Shown piece after piece: positions 1-8,285 of a stretch of DNA of 64,000 nt (positions are counted from its first letter, which is position 1; each line of letters begins with the position of its first letter). This DNA is from Salinispora arenicola. Its GTDB lineage: Bacteria > Actinomycetota > Actinomycetes > Mycobacteriales > Micromonosporaceae. Below the pieces are notes generated by a model. That model worked only from the letters and a program-made list of their open reading frames with translations. It made no database searches and had not been told where the DNA came from. The position numbers and the translations under genes were made by a program. The DNA lies in assembly GCF_006716065.1 (NCBI RefSeq), contig NZ_VFOL01000001.1:2108001-2172000 (forward strand), read 5' to 3'.

Positions 1-264
1 AGGACAATCGCCATGACAGCTAGCAACCGGGGACGCATAACAGGGCGAACTCCAGATGTCGGGGCCAGGGGCGGCTGTCCGGGTGGACCGCGATCGAGGC
101 GGGGGGCGCCTCGGCAACGAAACGATTGCCGGCAGCGGGTCGGTGCGACCGCCGAAGTCTACGTCCGGATTCGCGCCGCGCCGAGACTCGCTTACGTCGA
201 AGGCGTGTCACAAAAGGTGGGAGTTGCAGCGGTGCGTGCTTTCTGCCCGCATTTACTGGCGGAG

Positions 265-280
265 TGTGACCCAGATCACG
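265..280. promoter_or_regulatory. Crp/GlxR-like binding site upstream of paaA
   Basis: The sequence reads TGTGA, six bases, TCACG, matching the Crp-family consensus TGTGA-N6-TCACA at 9 of 10 positions. It lies about 94 bp before the paaA start. Crp-type regulators (GlxR, mycobacterial CRP) control aromatic and fatty-acid catabolism in other actinobacteria, so control of phenylacetate degradation by cAMP is plausible but inferred. Confidence 0.6.
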
Positions 281-310
281 GTGAACGCGTGGCGTGTCCG
301 GATGGCGTTC

Positions 311-365
311 GTTTCCGCCGGAAACCTGTTACACCCCCTAGAGATTGGTGTGCTGAGCTGTAACA
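311..365. promoter_or_regulatory. Inverted repeats between Crp-like box and paaA
   Basis: Two symmetrical elements lie here. At 311-325 GTTTCC and GGAAAC flank a 3-base centre. At 327-333 and 359-365 TGTTACA and TGTAACA form a perfect inverted repeat 25 bases apart, ending 8 bases before the start codon. Either could be an operator for a local paa repressor (PaaR/PaaX type); no such regulator gene is adjacent, so the assignment is speculative. Confidence 0.35.
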
Positions 366-373
366 CTTGGGCC

Positions 374-1429
374 ATGTATGGGAATGACTTCCCGGTCGAC
401 GACACCTCCGGCGGCCTCCTCGGCGAAGTCGAGGCGGCCGAGACGGCGCTCCGGGAGGCTGCCGAGCGCGGGCGACACGGCACCGCCGGTGCGGACCCGA
501 CCGCCTACTTCACCGAGGTCATCGACGCCGATCAGAAGGTCGAGCCGCGGGACTGGATGCCGGAGGCGTACCGCAGGACACTGATCCGGCAGATCGCCCA
601 GCACGCCCATTCCGAGATCATCGGGATGCAGCCGGAGGGCAACTGGATCACCCGTGCCCCCTCCCTGAAGCGCAAGGCGATCCTGCTCGCCAAGGTGCAG
701 GACGAGGCCGGTCACGGCCTGTACCTCTACGCGGCCGCAGAGACCCTCGGGGTCAGCCGGGACGACCTGGTCGACCTGCTGCTGACCGGCCGGCAGAAGT
801 ACAGCTCGATCTTCAACTACCCGACCCTCAGCTGGGCCGACATGGGCACGATCGGGTGGCTGGTCGACGGTGCGGCGATCGTCAACCAGGTGCCACTGTG
901 CCGCTGCTCGTACGGCCCGTACGCGCGGGCGATGATCCGGATCTGCAAGGAGGAGTCATTCCACCAACGGCAGGGGTACGAGATCCTGTACACCCTCGCC
1001 CACGGCACCCCGGCCCAGCGGGAGATGGCCCAGGACTCGGTGAACCGCTGGTGGTACCCGTCGCTGGCGATGTTCGGCCCGCCGGACCAGGACTCCACCC
1101 ACTCCGCCCAGTCGATGGCCTGGAAGATCAAGCGCTTCACCAACGACGAGCTGCGCCAGCGTTTCGTGGACATGTGCGTGGGCCAGGCCGAGGCACTCGG
1201 CCTCACCCTCCCCGATCCCGCGCTGCGGTGGAACGACGAGCGCGGCGCCTACGACTTCACCCAGCCCGACTACGAGGAGCTGCTACGGGTGATCAAGGGC
1301 GAGGGTCCGTGTAACCGGCAACGGATGGAGCACCGCCGCCAGGCGCACCAGGAGGGTGCCTGGGTCCGTGCGGCCGCCGCCGCGTACGCGGCCAAGCAGG
1401 CGAACAAGAAGGAGAAAGTGGCGACGTGA
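374..1429 (+). CDS. paaA: Phenylacetyl-CoA epoxidase subunit PaaA (catalytic, di-iron)
   Basis: The 351-residue ferritin-like subunit carries the di-iron site of the PaaABCE monooxygenase, which epoxidises the ring of phenylacetyl-CoA in the cytoplasm. The iron-ligand motifs are visible: HSE at residues 79-81, EAGH at 111-114 and EESFH at 193-197. The ATG at 374 (MYGNDF) was chosen because family homology begins there; an in-frame extension runs back to 56 but its residues look like non-coding translation. It is the first gene of paaABCDE and overlaps paaB by 4 bp (GTGA). The family assignment is secure; length is typical. Confidence 0.95.
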   Translation: MYGNDFPVDDTSGGLLGEVEAAETALREAAERGRHGTAGADPTAYFTEVIDADQKVEPRDWMPEAYRRTLIRQIAQHAHSEIIGMQPEGNWITRAPSLKRKAILLAKVQDEAGHGLYLYAAAETLGVSRDDLVDLLLTGRQKYSSIFNYPTLSWADMGTIGWLVDGAAIVNQVPLCRCSYGPYARAMIRICKEESFHQRQGYEILYTLAHGTPAQREMAQDSVNRWWYPSLAMFGPPDQDSTHSAQSMAWKIKRFTNDELRQRFVDMCVGQAEALGLTLPDPALRWNDERGAYDFTQPDYEELLRVIKGEGPCNRQRMEHRRQAHQEGAWVRAAAAAYAAKQANKKEKVAT

Positions 1430-1746
1430 GCGAGTACAGCGAGCCGACCGGCCAGCCCGGCGGGCCTCCTCCCGCGCCGCTGTGGGAGGTCTTCGTCCGA
1501 GCCCGGCGCGGGTTGGCGCACACCCACGTCGGCAGCCTGCACGCCCCCGACGCCGAGCTGGCCCTGCGGAACGCCCGGGACCTCTACACCCGGCGGCAGG
1601 AGGGCGTGTCGATCTGGGTGTTGCCGGCCGCCGCCATCACCGCGTCGAGTCCGGACGAGAAGGACGCCTTCTTCGATCCGGCGGCCGACAAGGTCTACCG
1701 CCACCCGACCTTCTACGAGGTGCCGGAGGGGGTGGCTCACCTGTGA
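1426..1746 (+). CDS. paaB: Phenylacetyl-CoA epoxidase subunit PaaB
   Basis: This 106-residue protein contains the PaaB signature region ([18 protein letters not shown], then [12 protein letters not shown]). PaaB is a small bridging subunit of the multicomponent epoxidase and has no cofactor. It begins with GTG overlapping the paaA stop and itself overlaps paaC, so translation of the complex is probably coupled. Length is within the usual range of 90-110 residues. Confidence 0.93.
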   Translation: MSEYSEPTGQPGGPPPAPLWEVFVRARRGLAHTHVGSLHAPDAELALRNARDLYTRRQEGVSIWVLPAAAITASSPDEKDAFFDPAADKVYRHPTFYEVPEGVAHL

Positions 1747-2504
1747 ACGGGCAGGCCGAGCGGACCGGGCAGGAGGCCAGCACCGGCCGGTTCGCTTTCA
1801 CCCTGAGCCTCGCCGACGACGCGCTCGTCGCGGCGCAGCGGCTGGCCCAGTGGTGCACCCGGGGGCCGGAGATGGAGGAGGACATCGCCCTGTCCAACAT
1901 CGCCCTCGACCAGCTCGGCGCGGCACGTCTGCTGCTGACGTACGCGGGCGAGGTGGAGGGAGCCGGGCGGGACGAGGACGCGTTGGCGTACCAGCGGGAC
2001 GACCGGGAGTTCCGCAACTGTCTTCTGGTCGAGCTGCCCAACGGCGACTTCGCGCTGACCATGGCCAAGCTGCTCTTCCTCGCGGCATACCAACTACCGC
2101 TCTACACCGCGCTGGCCGGGTGCGTCGACGAGCGGCTGGCCGCGATCGGGGCGAAGACGCGGAAGGAGACGGCCTACCACCTGGACCACGCCTCGCTGTG
2201 GGTGCGGCGGCTCGGCGACGGCACCGACGAGTCCCACCGGCGCATGCAGGCGGCCGTCGACGAGGTGTGGCCGTACACCCACGAACTCTTCACTCCGGAC
2301 CCGACCGCGCCGGTCGACCCGGCCACCCTGCGCGCCGACTTCGACTCCGCCGTCTCCGGTGTGCTCGCCGAGGCCACGGTGACAGTGCCGGAGACCACCT
2401 GGGCGCCGGCCGGCGGTCGCGACGGCGTACACACCGAGCATCTGTCGTACCTCCTCGCCGAGTTGCAGGTGCTGCACCGCGCTCATCCCGGAGCGTCCTG
2501 GTGA
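1743..2504 (+). CDS. paaC: Phenylacetyl-CoA epoxidase subunit PaaC (structural)
   Basis: The 253-residue protein is the second ferritin-like subunit, which pairs with PaaA but generally lacks a working metal site. Recognisable segments are the early DDALVAAQRLAQW and the EMEEDIALSNIALDQLG helix. The GTG at 1743 overlaps the paaB stop by 4 bp. A longer frame extends back to 1356 but lies over paaB in another phase and is not real. It overlaps paaD by 4 bp. Confidence 0.92.
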   Translation: MNGQAERTGQEASTGRFAFTLSLADDALVAAQRLAQWCTRGPEMEEDIALSNIALDQLGAARLLLTYAGEVEGAGRDEDALAYQRDDREFRNCLLVELPNGDFALTMAKLLFLAAYQLPLYTALAGCVDERLAAIGAKTRKETAYHLDHASLWVRRLGDGTDESHRRMQAAVDEVWPYTHELFTPDPTAPVDPATLRADFDSAVSGVLAEATVTVPETTWAPAGGRDGVHTEHLSYLLAELQVLHRAHPGASW

Positions 2505-2977
2505 CGACCATCCGGGCCACGGTCGCCGCGGTGGTGGACCCCGAGATCCGGGTGATCACCATCGACGAGCTCGGCATCCTGCGGTCGGTGGAGGAGGATC
2601 CGACCAACGGCCGGGTGGTGGTCACCATCACGCCCACCTACACGGGCTGCCCGGCGATGGACGTCATCCAGGCCGACATCCGCCGGGCGCTCGCTGCCGC
2701 CGGATACCTCGAGGTCGAGGTCCGCACCGTCTACACGCCGCCGTGGAGCACCGACTGGATCACCGATGCCGGACGGGCCAAGCTCGCCAGCGCCGGTATC
2801 GCCCCACCCAGCCCGGTCCGGCACCCCGACCCGGTGCCGCTGACCCTGACCGTCCGCTGCCCGCGGTGCGGATCCCCGGAGACCGAGCAGGTCAGCCGGT
2901 TCGGTTCCACCGCGTGCAAGGCACTTCGGCGCTGCCGGTCCTGTTCCGAACCCTTCGACCACCTGAAGGCACTGTGA
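2501..2977 (+). CDS. paaD: Phenylacetate degradation protein PaaD (iron-sulfur maturation type)
   Basis: The 158-residue protein has an N-terminal MIP18/DUF59 domain (VDPEIRVITIDELGI, then TPTYTGCPAMDVI) and a C-terminal zinc-ribbon-like segment with CPRCGS and CRSCSEPF. PaaD is needed for epoxidase activity and is thought to help mature iron-sulfur sites, probably of PaaE; it is not a catalytic subunit. The GTG at 2501 overlaps the paaC stop and the gene overlaps paaE by 4 bp. Confidence 0.92.
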   Translation: MTTIRATVAAVVDPEIRVITIDELGILRSVEEDPTNGRVVVTITPTYTGCPAMDVIQADIRRALAAAGYLEVEVRTVYTPPWSTDWITDAGRAKLASAGIAPPSPVRHPDPVPLTLTVRCPRCGSPETEQVSRFGSTACKALRRCRSCSEPFDHLKAL

Positions 2978-4083
2978 CTGTCACGATCACCCGGCCGACC
3001 CGCCGCCGGCCGGTTTTCCACCCGCTCCCGGTGGCCACCGTCGACCGGCTCACCGCCGACGCCGTCGCGGTCACCTTCGCCGTACCGGACGAGTTGCGCG
3101 CGACCTTCGCGTTCGCCGCCGGCCAACACCTGACCGTGCGTCGGATGACGGAGCAGGGGGAGGAGGTACGGCGTTCGTACTCGATCTGTTCGACACCGGA
3201 GGACCTGGCCCGGCACGGCCGGCTGCGGATCGGGGTCCGGGAGATCCCGGGCGGCGCCTTTTCCACGTACGCCTGTGGCGCGTTGCGCGGCGGCGACACT
3301 GTCGAGGTGCTGCCGCCGCTCGGGCACTTCACCACGGCGTTCCTGCCGGACCGGGTGCGAAACTACGGGGCGGTGGTCGCCGGCTCCGGTATCACCCCGG
3401 TGCTCTCCCTGGTCACCACGGCCCTGGCCGTCGAGCCGGCCAGCACCTTCACCCTGGTGTACGGCAACCGCTCGGCGAACACCGTGATGTTCGCCGAGGA
3501 ACTCGCCGACCTGAAGGACCGGTATCCGACCCGGCTGCACCTGGTGCACGTGCTCTCCCGCGAGCAGGGCGAGTCGCCGCTGCTGTCCGGCCGGATCGAC
3601 GCGGAGCGGCTGAGTCGACTGCTGGACACGATCGTGCCGGGCGAGTCGATCGGGGAGTGGTTTCTCTGCGGCCCGTACGGGCTGGTGGTCGACGCCCGGG
3701 CGGTGTTGACCGCACGAGGCGTCCCGGAGGCCGCGGTGCACGCCGAGCTGTTCCACGTGGATGCGCCGCCGGAGCCGGTACGCCGCCCGCAGGACCAGCC
3801 GGGGGCGGGTACCGAGGTCACGATCGTCCTTGACGGGCGTTCGTCGACGGTGACCATGGACCGTGGCGACCGGGTGCTGGACGCGGCGCTGCGGGTCCGG
3901 GCCGAGCTGCCGTACGCGTGCCGGGGCGGTGTCTGCTCGACCTGCCGGGCGAAGGTCGTCACCGGCGAGGTGACGATGGCCCGCAACTACGCTCTGGAGC
4001 CGGACGAGCTGGCGGCGGGTTACGTGCTCACCTGCCAGTCCAGCCCGACCACCGATCGGCTCACGGTCGACTACGACGCCTGA
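2974..4083 (+). CDS. paaE: Phenylacetyl-CoA epoxidase reductase subunit PaaE
   Basis: The 369-residue reductase passes electrons from NAD(P)H through flavin and a 2Fe-2S cluster to the PaaA di-iron centre. The order is as expected: an FAD-binding domain (RRSYSICS, GGAFSTYA), an NAD-binding domain (VVAGSGITPVLSLV) and a C-terminal plant-type ferredoxin with CRGGVCSTC and a final cysteine in LTCQS. The GTG at 2974 overlaps the paaD stop. It is the last gene of the operon and is followed by a hairpin. Confidence 0.94.
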   Translation: MTVTITRPTRRRPVFHPLPVATVDRLTADAVAVTFAVPDELRATFAFAAGQHLTVRRMTEQGEEVRRSYSICSTPEDLARHGRLRIGVREIPGGAFSTYACGALRGGDTVEVLPPLGHFTTAFLPDRVRNYGAVVAGSGITPVLSLVTTALAVEPASTFTLVYGNRSANTVMFAEELADLKDRYPTRLHLVHVLSREQGESPLLSGRIDAERLSRLLDTIVPGESIGEWFLCGPYGLVVDARAVLTARGVPEAAVHAELFHVDAPPEPVRRPQDQPGAGTEVTIVLDGRSSTVTMDRGDRVLDAALRVRAELPYACRGGVCSTCRAKVVTGEVTMARNYALEPDELAAGYVLTCQSSPTTDRLTVDYDA

Positions 4084-4091
4084 GCGGCTCG

Positions 4092-4115
4092 CCCTCGGTC
4101 GGGCCCGGCCGAGGG
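4092..4115 (+). terminator. Possible terminator hairpin after paaE
   Basis: CCCTCGG at 4092-4098 pairs with CCGAGGG at 4109-4115; a further pair or two may form inside. It lies 9 bases after the paaE stop and has no T run, as is common for GC-rich actinobacterial terminators. Confidence 0.45.
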
Positions 4116-4224
4116 TCGACGGCCGCCCTGGGGTGGGCGGTCCGTGGAGGACGCGTGGCCGGCGAGTTCACACCGGGGTGGGCGCTCGTCACCGCCCCGG
4201 GCGCCCCGACGTAGGCTCGGGAGC

Positions 4225-5415
4225 GTGACGGTGAGCCGGGAGATCGACGACATCCTGCAACGCGGCGCGGACGGCGGGCGGATCACGCCCGAGGAGGCCC
4301 TGCTGCTCTACACCGATGCGCCCTTCCACGCGCTGGGTGAGGCCGCCGACGTGGTCCGTCGGCGACGGTATCCGGACAACATCGTCACCTACCTGATCGA
4401 CCGCAACATCAACTACACGAATGTCTGCGTGACGGCGTGCCGGTTCTGCGCCTTCTACCGCGCACCCAAGCACCGAGAGGGTTGGACCCACTCGACGGAG
4501 GAGATCCTGCGTCGCTGTGGCGAGGCGGTCGGGCTGGGCGCCACCCAGGTGATGCTGCAGGGTGGGCACCATCCCGACTACGGCGTGGAGTACTACGAGG
4601 AGCTGTTCTCCTCGGTGAAGAGGGCGTACCCGCAGCTCGCCATCCACTCGATCGGCCCGAGCGAGATCCTGCACATGGCGAAGGTCTCCGGTGTGAGCCT
4701 GACCGAGGCCATCACCCGGATCCAGGCTGCTGGCCTGGACTCGATCGCCGGTGCCGGCGCCGAGATGCTGCCGGCCCGGCCGAGGAAGGCGATCGCCCCG
4801 CTGAAGGAGTCCGGTGAGCGCTGGCTCGAGGTGATGGAGCTGGCCCACCAGCAGGGCGTCGAGTCGACCGCGACGATGATGATGGGCACCGGTGAGACCG
4901 CCGCGGAGCGGATCGAGCACCTTCGGATGATCCGTGACGTGCAGGATCGCACGCGGGGTTTCCGGGCGTTCATCCCGTGGACGTACCAGCCGGAAAACAA
5001 CCACCTCAAGGGCCGGACCCAGGCCACCACCCTGGAGTACCTGCGGCTGGTGGCGGTGTCCCGGCTGTTCTTCGAGACCGTGCCGCATCTCCAGGCGTCG
5101 TGGCTGACCACCGGCAAGGACGTCGGCCAGCTCGCCCTGCACATGGGCGTCGACGATCTGGGTTCGATCATGTTGGAGGAGAACGTCATCTCCTCGGCCG
5201 GGGCCCGACACCGTTCGAACCTGCATGAGCTGATCGGGATGATCCGGTCGGCGGACCGGATCCCCGCCCAGCGGGACACCCACTACCACCGGCTCGTCGT
5301 GCACCGGACGCCCGCTGACGACCCCACGGACGACCGGGTCGTGTCGCACTTCTCCTCGATCGCCCTGCCGGGTGGCGGCGCCGGGAAGGCGTTGCCACTG
5401 GTGGACGCCGGCTGA
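4225..5415 (+). CDS. mqnC: Cyclic dehypoxanthinyl futalosine synthase MqnC (radical SAM)
   Basis: This 396-residue radical SAM enzyme closes the ring of dehypoxanthinyl futalosine in the alternative (futalosine) menaquinone pathway. The cluster motif is CVTACRFC, with cysteines at residues 68, 72 and 75, followed by the family segments MLQGGHHPDYG, IHSIGPSEI and FIPWTYQPENN. The GTG at 4225 starts a protein of typical length. mqnA, mqnB and mqnD are not nearby, but menG, a menaquinone-reductase-like gene, a polyprenyl synthase and NDH-1 are all within 23 kb, consistent with menaquinone being the respiratory quinone. Confidence 0.95.
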   Translation: MTVSREIDDILQRGADGGRITPEEALLLYTDAPFHALGEAADVVRRRRYPDNIVTYLIDRNINYTNVCVTACRFCAFYRAPKHREGWTHSTEEILRRCGEAVGLGATQVMLQGGHHPDYGVEYYEELFSSVKRAYPQLAIHSIGPSEILHMAKVSGVSLTEAITRIQAAGLDSIAGAGAEMLPARPRKAIAPLKESGERWLEVMELAHQQGVESTATMMMGTGETAAERIEHLRMIRDVQDRTRGFRAFIPWTYQPENNHLKGRTQATTLEYLRLVAVSRLFFETVPHLQASWLTTGKDVGQLALHMGVDDLGSIMLEENVISSAGARHRSNLHELIGMIRSADRIPAQRDTHYHRLVVHRTPADDPTDDRVVSHFSSIALPGGGAGKALPLVDAG

Positions 5416-5907
5416 GTTCGGCGGGCGGCGCCGCCCCGACCACGGGTGGTCCGACCAGCGCGGCCGGTGACGGTGTCCGTCGGGACGGATGGCCCAGCGT
5501 CGTCGGCCGAAGGTACCGATTCGGAGAACTGTTCGCCGACGTGAGACCACATTTACTGATGACAATTCCCTCCAATCCGGACCATCCTGCTCGTCGATGG
5601 AGGGGTTCGCGCCCGCGCGCCGTCACCGCGGGTCTGGCGGGGTCGACCGTTGTCCGCTAACGTCCCGGCCCGGACACTCTCGCTACCCCACGGGGGGCAC
5701 ATCATGTTCCTGGTCGCACGGCTGTCCTCCATCGGCCCGCGCGGGTCGTCCACATAACGCACCGCAGTTCGGGCGGGATGGTCCACCGTCCCGCCCGAAC
5801 TGTCGATCCGGGTCGGTCCGGCGGACACCGCTGGACCGACCCACCCGATCGAGGCCCGCTGGCCTCCGCCTGTTCCCGAACCCGCCTCCCTAACCTTCGG
5901 GGGACCG
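5416..5907. other. Intergenic region between mqnC and the LPXTG protein gene
   Basis: About 490 bases without a credible gene. It contains one strong hairpin (5765-5802, listed separately). The rest presumably holds the promoter of the surface-protein gene, but I see no clear -35/-10 pair or ribosome-binding site of unusual type. Confidence 0.5.
5765..5802. terminator. Strong intergenic hairpin
   Basis: A perfect 14-bp stem (CAGTTCGGGCGGGA at 5765-5778 with its complement at 5789-5802) encloses a 10-base loop. It lacks a T tract. It lies 350 bases after mqnC and about 105 bases before the next start, so it could end readthrough from mqnC or shape the 5' leader of the surface-protein mRNA. 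Confidence 0.6.
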
Positions 5908-7131
5908 ATGATTCCGTTCCACCGTCCGTCGCTGGCCCGTGCCGGGGCGCTCGCCCTGCTCGTAGCGGCCGGCAGCACCGGGGTGTCCGCTCCGGCGCAC
6001 GCTGCCGGCGAAGCCGACCTGGCGTTGATCCCGCTCAGTTCCGAGCTGGCCAAGGGTGTCGAGGAGGCCAAGGCCAAGCCGTTCAAGATTCAGGTGAACA
6101 ACACCCGCAGCACGGTCGACGCGAAGGCCGTCCAGGTGACCGTCGAAACGGCGCACCTCAAGGACCGCAAGGTCGGCGTGGTGGTGCCCGACGGCTGTGA
6201 GGCCACCGGGACCACGTTCAGCTGCCTCCTCGGCGACCTACCCGCGGGCACCACCGAGGACTTCGGCATCCCACTGTTCTCCCTGGGCAAGCGCGGGGAC
6301 GCCGGGCACCTGGTCGTCACCGTGACCTCGGCCACCACCGACCCGTTCATGGAGGACAACACCGTCGAGCACGACATCACCGTCACCAAACCCGGCCACG
6401 ACCTCACCACCTGGGTGCAGGACGTGTACGCCGACGTGGAGGTCGACGGCGACGACAGTGGTGAGCAGGCACTGTTGCCGGTGCGGCCGGGCGAGATCGC
6501 GCCGCTGGACTGGGCCGTGTACAACCACGGCAGCCGTGCGGCCACCGGCATCGCGTACGGGATCGCCCTGCCGGCCGGTGTGACCTTCGCCGAGCTGCCG
6601 GAGGGCTGCGACGAGTCGGATGGCGAGGGCCCGGCGCTGGCGCACTGCGCGGACTCCGGCGCGGTGCTGCGCCCCGGCGAGTTCTACACCGCCGACGTGC
6701 GGGTGCGGGTGGATGCCGACGTGACCGAGCCGGTGCTCCGCCCGGGCTTCCTCTACGGCTTCGGCCTTGACGTCGCGGCCGGCGGGCCGGAGGCGACGCC
6801 GCGAATCGCCTCCGACACCCAGCGCCGGACCTTCGCCGATGTCGATCCCGGCGACGATTCGGCCCAGTTCGACGTGTTCGTCGACCTCTCCCCGGTCAGC
6901 ACCCCGACCCCCACGCCCACCGGGGAACCGACCGGTTCGCCGAGCCCGACCGCCACCGCGACCCCGGGCGGGTCCGGTGGTGGCGGCGGCCTGCCGGTCA
7001 CCGGTGTGCAGGCCGGCCTGATCGGCGGCATCGGCGCGGCCGTGCTGCTGGCCGGCGGTGTCCTGCTGCTGCTCTCGCGGCGGCGGAAGGTCGTCCTGGT
7101 GAACCCGGCCGACGAGCGGACCACCGACTGA
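5908..7131 (+). CDS. LPXTG-type cell-wall-anchored surface protein, unknown function
   Basis: This 407-residue protein has a signal peptide (hydrophobic run after RPSLARAG, likely cleaved near AHA-AG at residue 32). Its long extracellular part resembles repeated beta-sandwich (DUF11/CARDB-like) modules. A Thr/Pro/Ser linker is followed by glycine, then LPVTG at 362-366, a hydrophobic helix and a basic RRRK tail, so it is a sortase substrate. No enzyme motif is visible. The ATG at 5908 fits the signal peptide. A strong hairpin follows the gene; the neighbours are menaquinone genes with no obvious link. Confidence 0.8.
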   Translation: MIPFHRPSLARAGALALLVAAGSTGVSAPAHAAGEADLALIPLSSELAKGVEEAKAKPFKIQVNNTRSTVDAKAVQVTVETAHLKDRKVGVVVPDGCEATGTTFSCLLGDLPAGTTEDFGIPLFSLGKRGDAGHLVVTVTSATTDPFMEDNTVEHDITVTKPGHDLTTWVQDVYADVEVDGDDSGEQALLPVRPGEIAPLDWAVYNHGSRAATGIAYGIALPAGVTFAELPEGCDESDGEGPALAHCADSGAVLRPGEFYTADVRVRVDADVTEPVLRPGFLYGFGLDVAAGGPEATPRIASDTQRRTFADVDPGDDSAQFDVFVDLSPVSTPTPTPTGEPTGSPSPTATATPGGSGGGGGLPVTGVQAGLIGGIGAAVLLAGGVLLLLSRRRKVVLVNPADERTTD

Positions 7132-7146
7132 CCTGACGGAGCACCA

Positions 7147-7182
7147 CGGGGGCGGGACGGCCGACGGCTGGTCCCGCCCCCG
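7147..7182 (+). terminator. Terminator hairpin after the LPXTG protein gene
   Basis: A perfect 12-bp stem, CGGGGGCGGGAC at 7147-7158 and its complement at 7171-7182, has a 12-base loop and is followed by CTTTCG. It starts 16 bases after the stop codon and separates this gene from menG. Confidence 0.75.
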
Positions 7183-7262
7183 CTTTCGCGGATGCGGCGG
7201 GCGGCTCGTAGCGTGGTGGGGGCACTCCCGAGCAACGATGCGACGACTGGCACAGTGGGGGG

Positions 7263-7970
7263 GTGAGTACGCCCCGGGGTCAGCGCGCCAGTCTGGACAA
7301 GCAGCCGCACGAGGTCGCCGCGATGTTCGACGGTGTGGCGGCGCGCTACGACCTGGCGAACACCGTTCTCTCCTTCGGACAGGACCGGTCCTGGCGGCGG
7401 GCCACCCGGGCCGCGCTGGATCTGCGGCCCGGTGAGCGGGTGCTGGACGTGGGTGCCGGCACGGGTGTCTCGACCGGAGAACTCGCCCGCTCGGGGGCGT
7501 ACGCGGTCGGTGCCGACCTGTCCCTGGGCATGTTGTCCGCGGGCCGGCGCACCCGCCCCGGGGTGCCTCTGCTGGCCGGGGATGCGCTGCGGCTCCCCTT
7601 CGCCGACGCCAGTTTCGACGCGGTGACCATCTCCTTCGCGTTGCGCAACGTGCACGACACGGGCGCGGCGCTGCGCGAGCTGGCCCGGGTCACCAAGCCC
7701 GGTGGTCGGCTGGTGGTCTGCGAGTTCAGCACCCCGGTCAACCCCGCCTTCCGCACGATCTACCTGTCGTACCTGATGCGGTCGCTGCCGGCGGTGGCAC
7801 GGTCGGTGGCGAGCAGCCCGGACGCGTACGTCTACCTGGCTGAGTCGATCCGCGCGTGGCCGGACCAGGCGGCGCTGGCGGCGCGGATCGGGTCGGCTGG
7901 TTGGCAGCGGGTGGCCTGGCGCAATCTGACCGGCGGCATCGTCGCGCTGCACCGTGCCGTCCGGCGGTGA
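7263..7970 (+). CDS. menG: Demethylmenaquinone methyltransferase
   Basis: This 235-residue class I SAM methyltransferase adds the last methyl group in menaquinone synthesis (UbiE/MenG family). The SAM-binding motif LDVGAGTG is at residues 61-68. Family segments [37 protein letters not shown] and CEFSTP are present. It starts with GTG at 7263. It lies just upstream of a menaquinone-reductase-like gene, an arrangement seen in mycobacteria (menG/menJ). Its 3' end is partly duplicated after the stop codon (see the repeat at 7927-7994). Confidence 0.93.
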   Translation: MSTPRGQRASLDKQPHEVAAMFDGVAARYDLANTVLSFGQDRSWRRATRAALDLRPGERVLDVGAGTGVSTGELARSGAYAVGADLSLGMLSAGRRTRPGVPLLAGDALRLPFADASFDAVTISFALRNVHDTGAALRELARVTKPGGRLVVCEFSTPVNPAFRTIYLSYLMRSLPAVARSVASSPDAYVYLAESIRAWPDQAALAARIGSAGWQRVAWRNLTGGIVALHRAVRR

Positions 7971-7994
7971 CCGGCGGCATCGTCGCGCTGCACC
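7927..7994 (+). repeat. Direct repeat duplicating the 3' end of menG
   Basis: A 27-bp sequence at 7927-7953, inside the last codons of menG, recurs exactly at 7968-7994, just after the stop, with a 41-bp offset. Related units follow at about 8000-8035 and 8035-8070, sharing GCCGCCGGTGACCGGCTG and CGCTCACGTGCC. It looks like a local tandem duplication in progress. Confidence 0.8.
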
Positions 7995-8187
7995 CGTGTC
8001 GCCGCCGGTGACCGGCTGTTCGCTCACGTGCCCGTGCCGCCGCCGGTGACCGGCTGCTCGCTCACGTGCCGGCCCGGTGCCGGTCGGTCGGCGGGCGGGA
8101 CGTTGCGCGACCACGTGGGCGGCGATTCGTGTCGAACTGGATGCCAGGCGGCCTCGGCCGGCCACTGAGCGGCGCCTTTCCGGCAAG

Positions 8188-8201
8188 TTAGGTTCCCCTA
8201 A
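8188..8201. promoter_or_regulatory. Possible iron-box-like half palindrome
   Basis: TTAGG, four bases, CCTAA. The core resembles the DtxR/IdeR box and matches the 19-bp consensus at about 12 positions when aligned by eye. It lies about 85 bp upstream of the next gene. Low confidence. Confidence 0.25.
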
Positions 8202-8247
8202 TATGCAGGCGCCGCCATGCCGGTCATAGACTTCGTACCGACTGGCT

Positions 8248-8263
8248 TGTGAAGGTTTTCACG
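8248..8263. promoter_or_regulatory. Crp-like binding site upstream of the menJ-like gene
   Basis: TGTGA, six bases, TCACG, matching the Crp-family consensus at 9 of 10 positions, with 8-bp arms that differ at one base (CTTGTGAA and TTCACGAG). It ends 22 bases before the start codon, a position more typical of repression than activation. Confidence 0.55.
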
Positions 8264-8285
8264 AGCGTGCGGGAGGGAGGTGCGG

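Larger units (their letters stand above)
1..373. other. Non-coding region upstream of paaA
   Basis: No convincing gene is seen here; the open frames that cross it are high-GC by-products, including an in-frame upstream extension of paaA. The last 110 bases carry regulatory-looking symmetry: a Crp-like box at 265-280, a short palindrome at 311-325 and a spaced inverted repeat at 327-365. The first 250 bases hold nothing I can name. Confidence 0.6.

Noticed and set aside
5416..5907. tRNA or riboswitch in the mqnC downstream gap
   Set aside because: No cloverleaf, T-loop motif or known riboswitch core could be drawn; only a plain hairpin was found.
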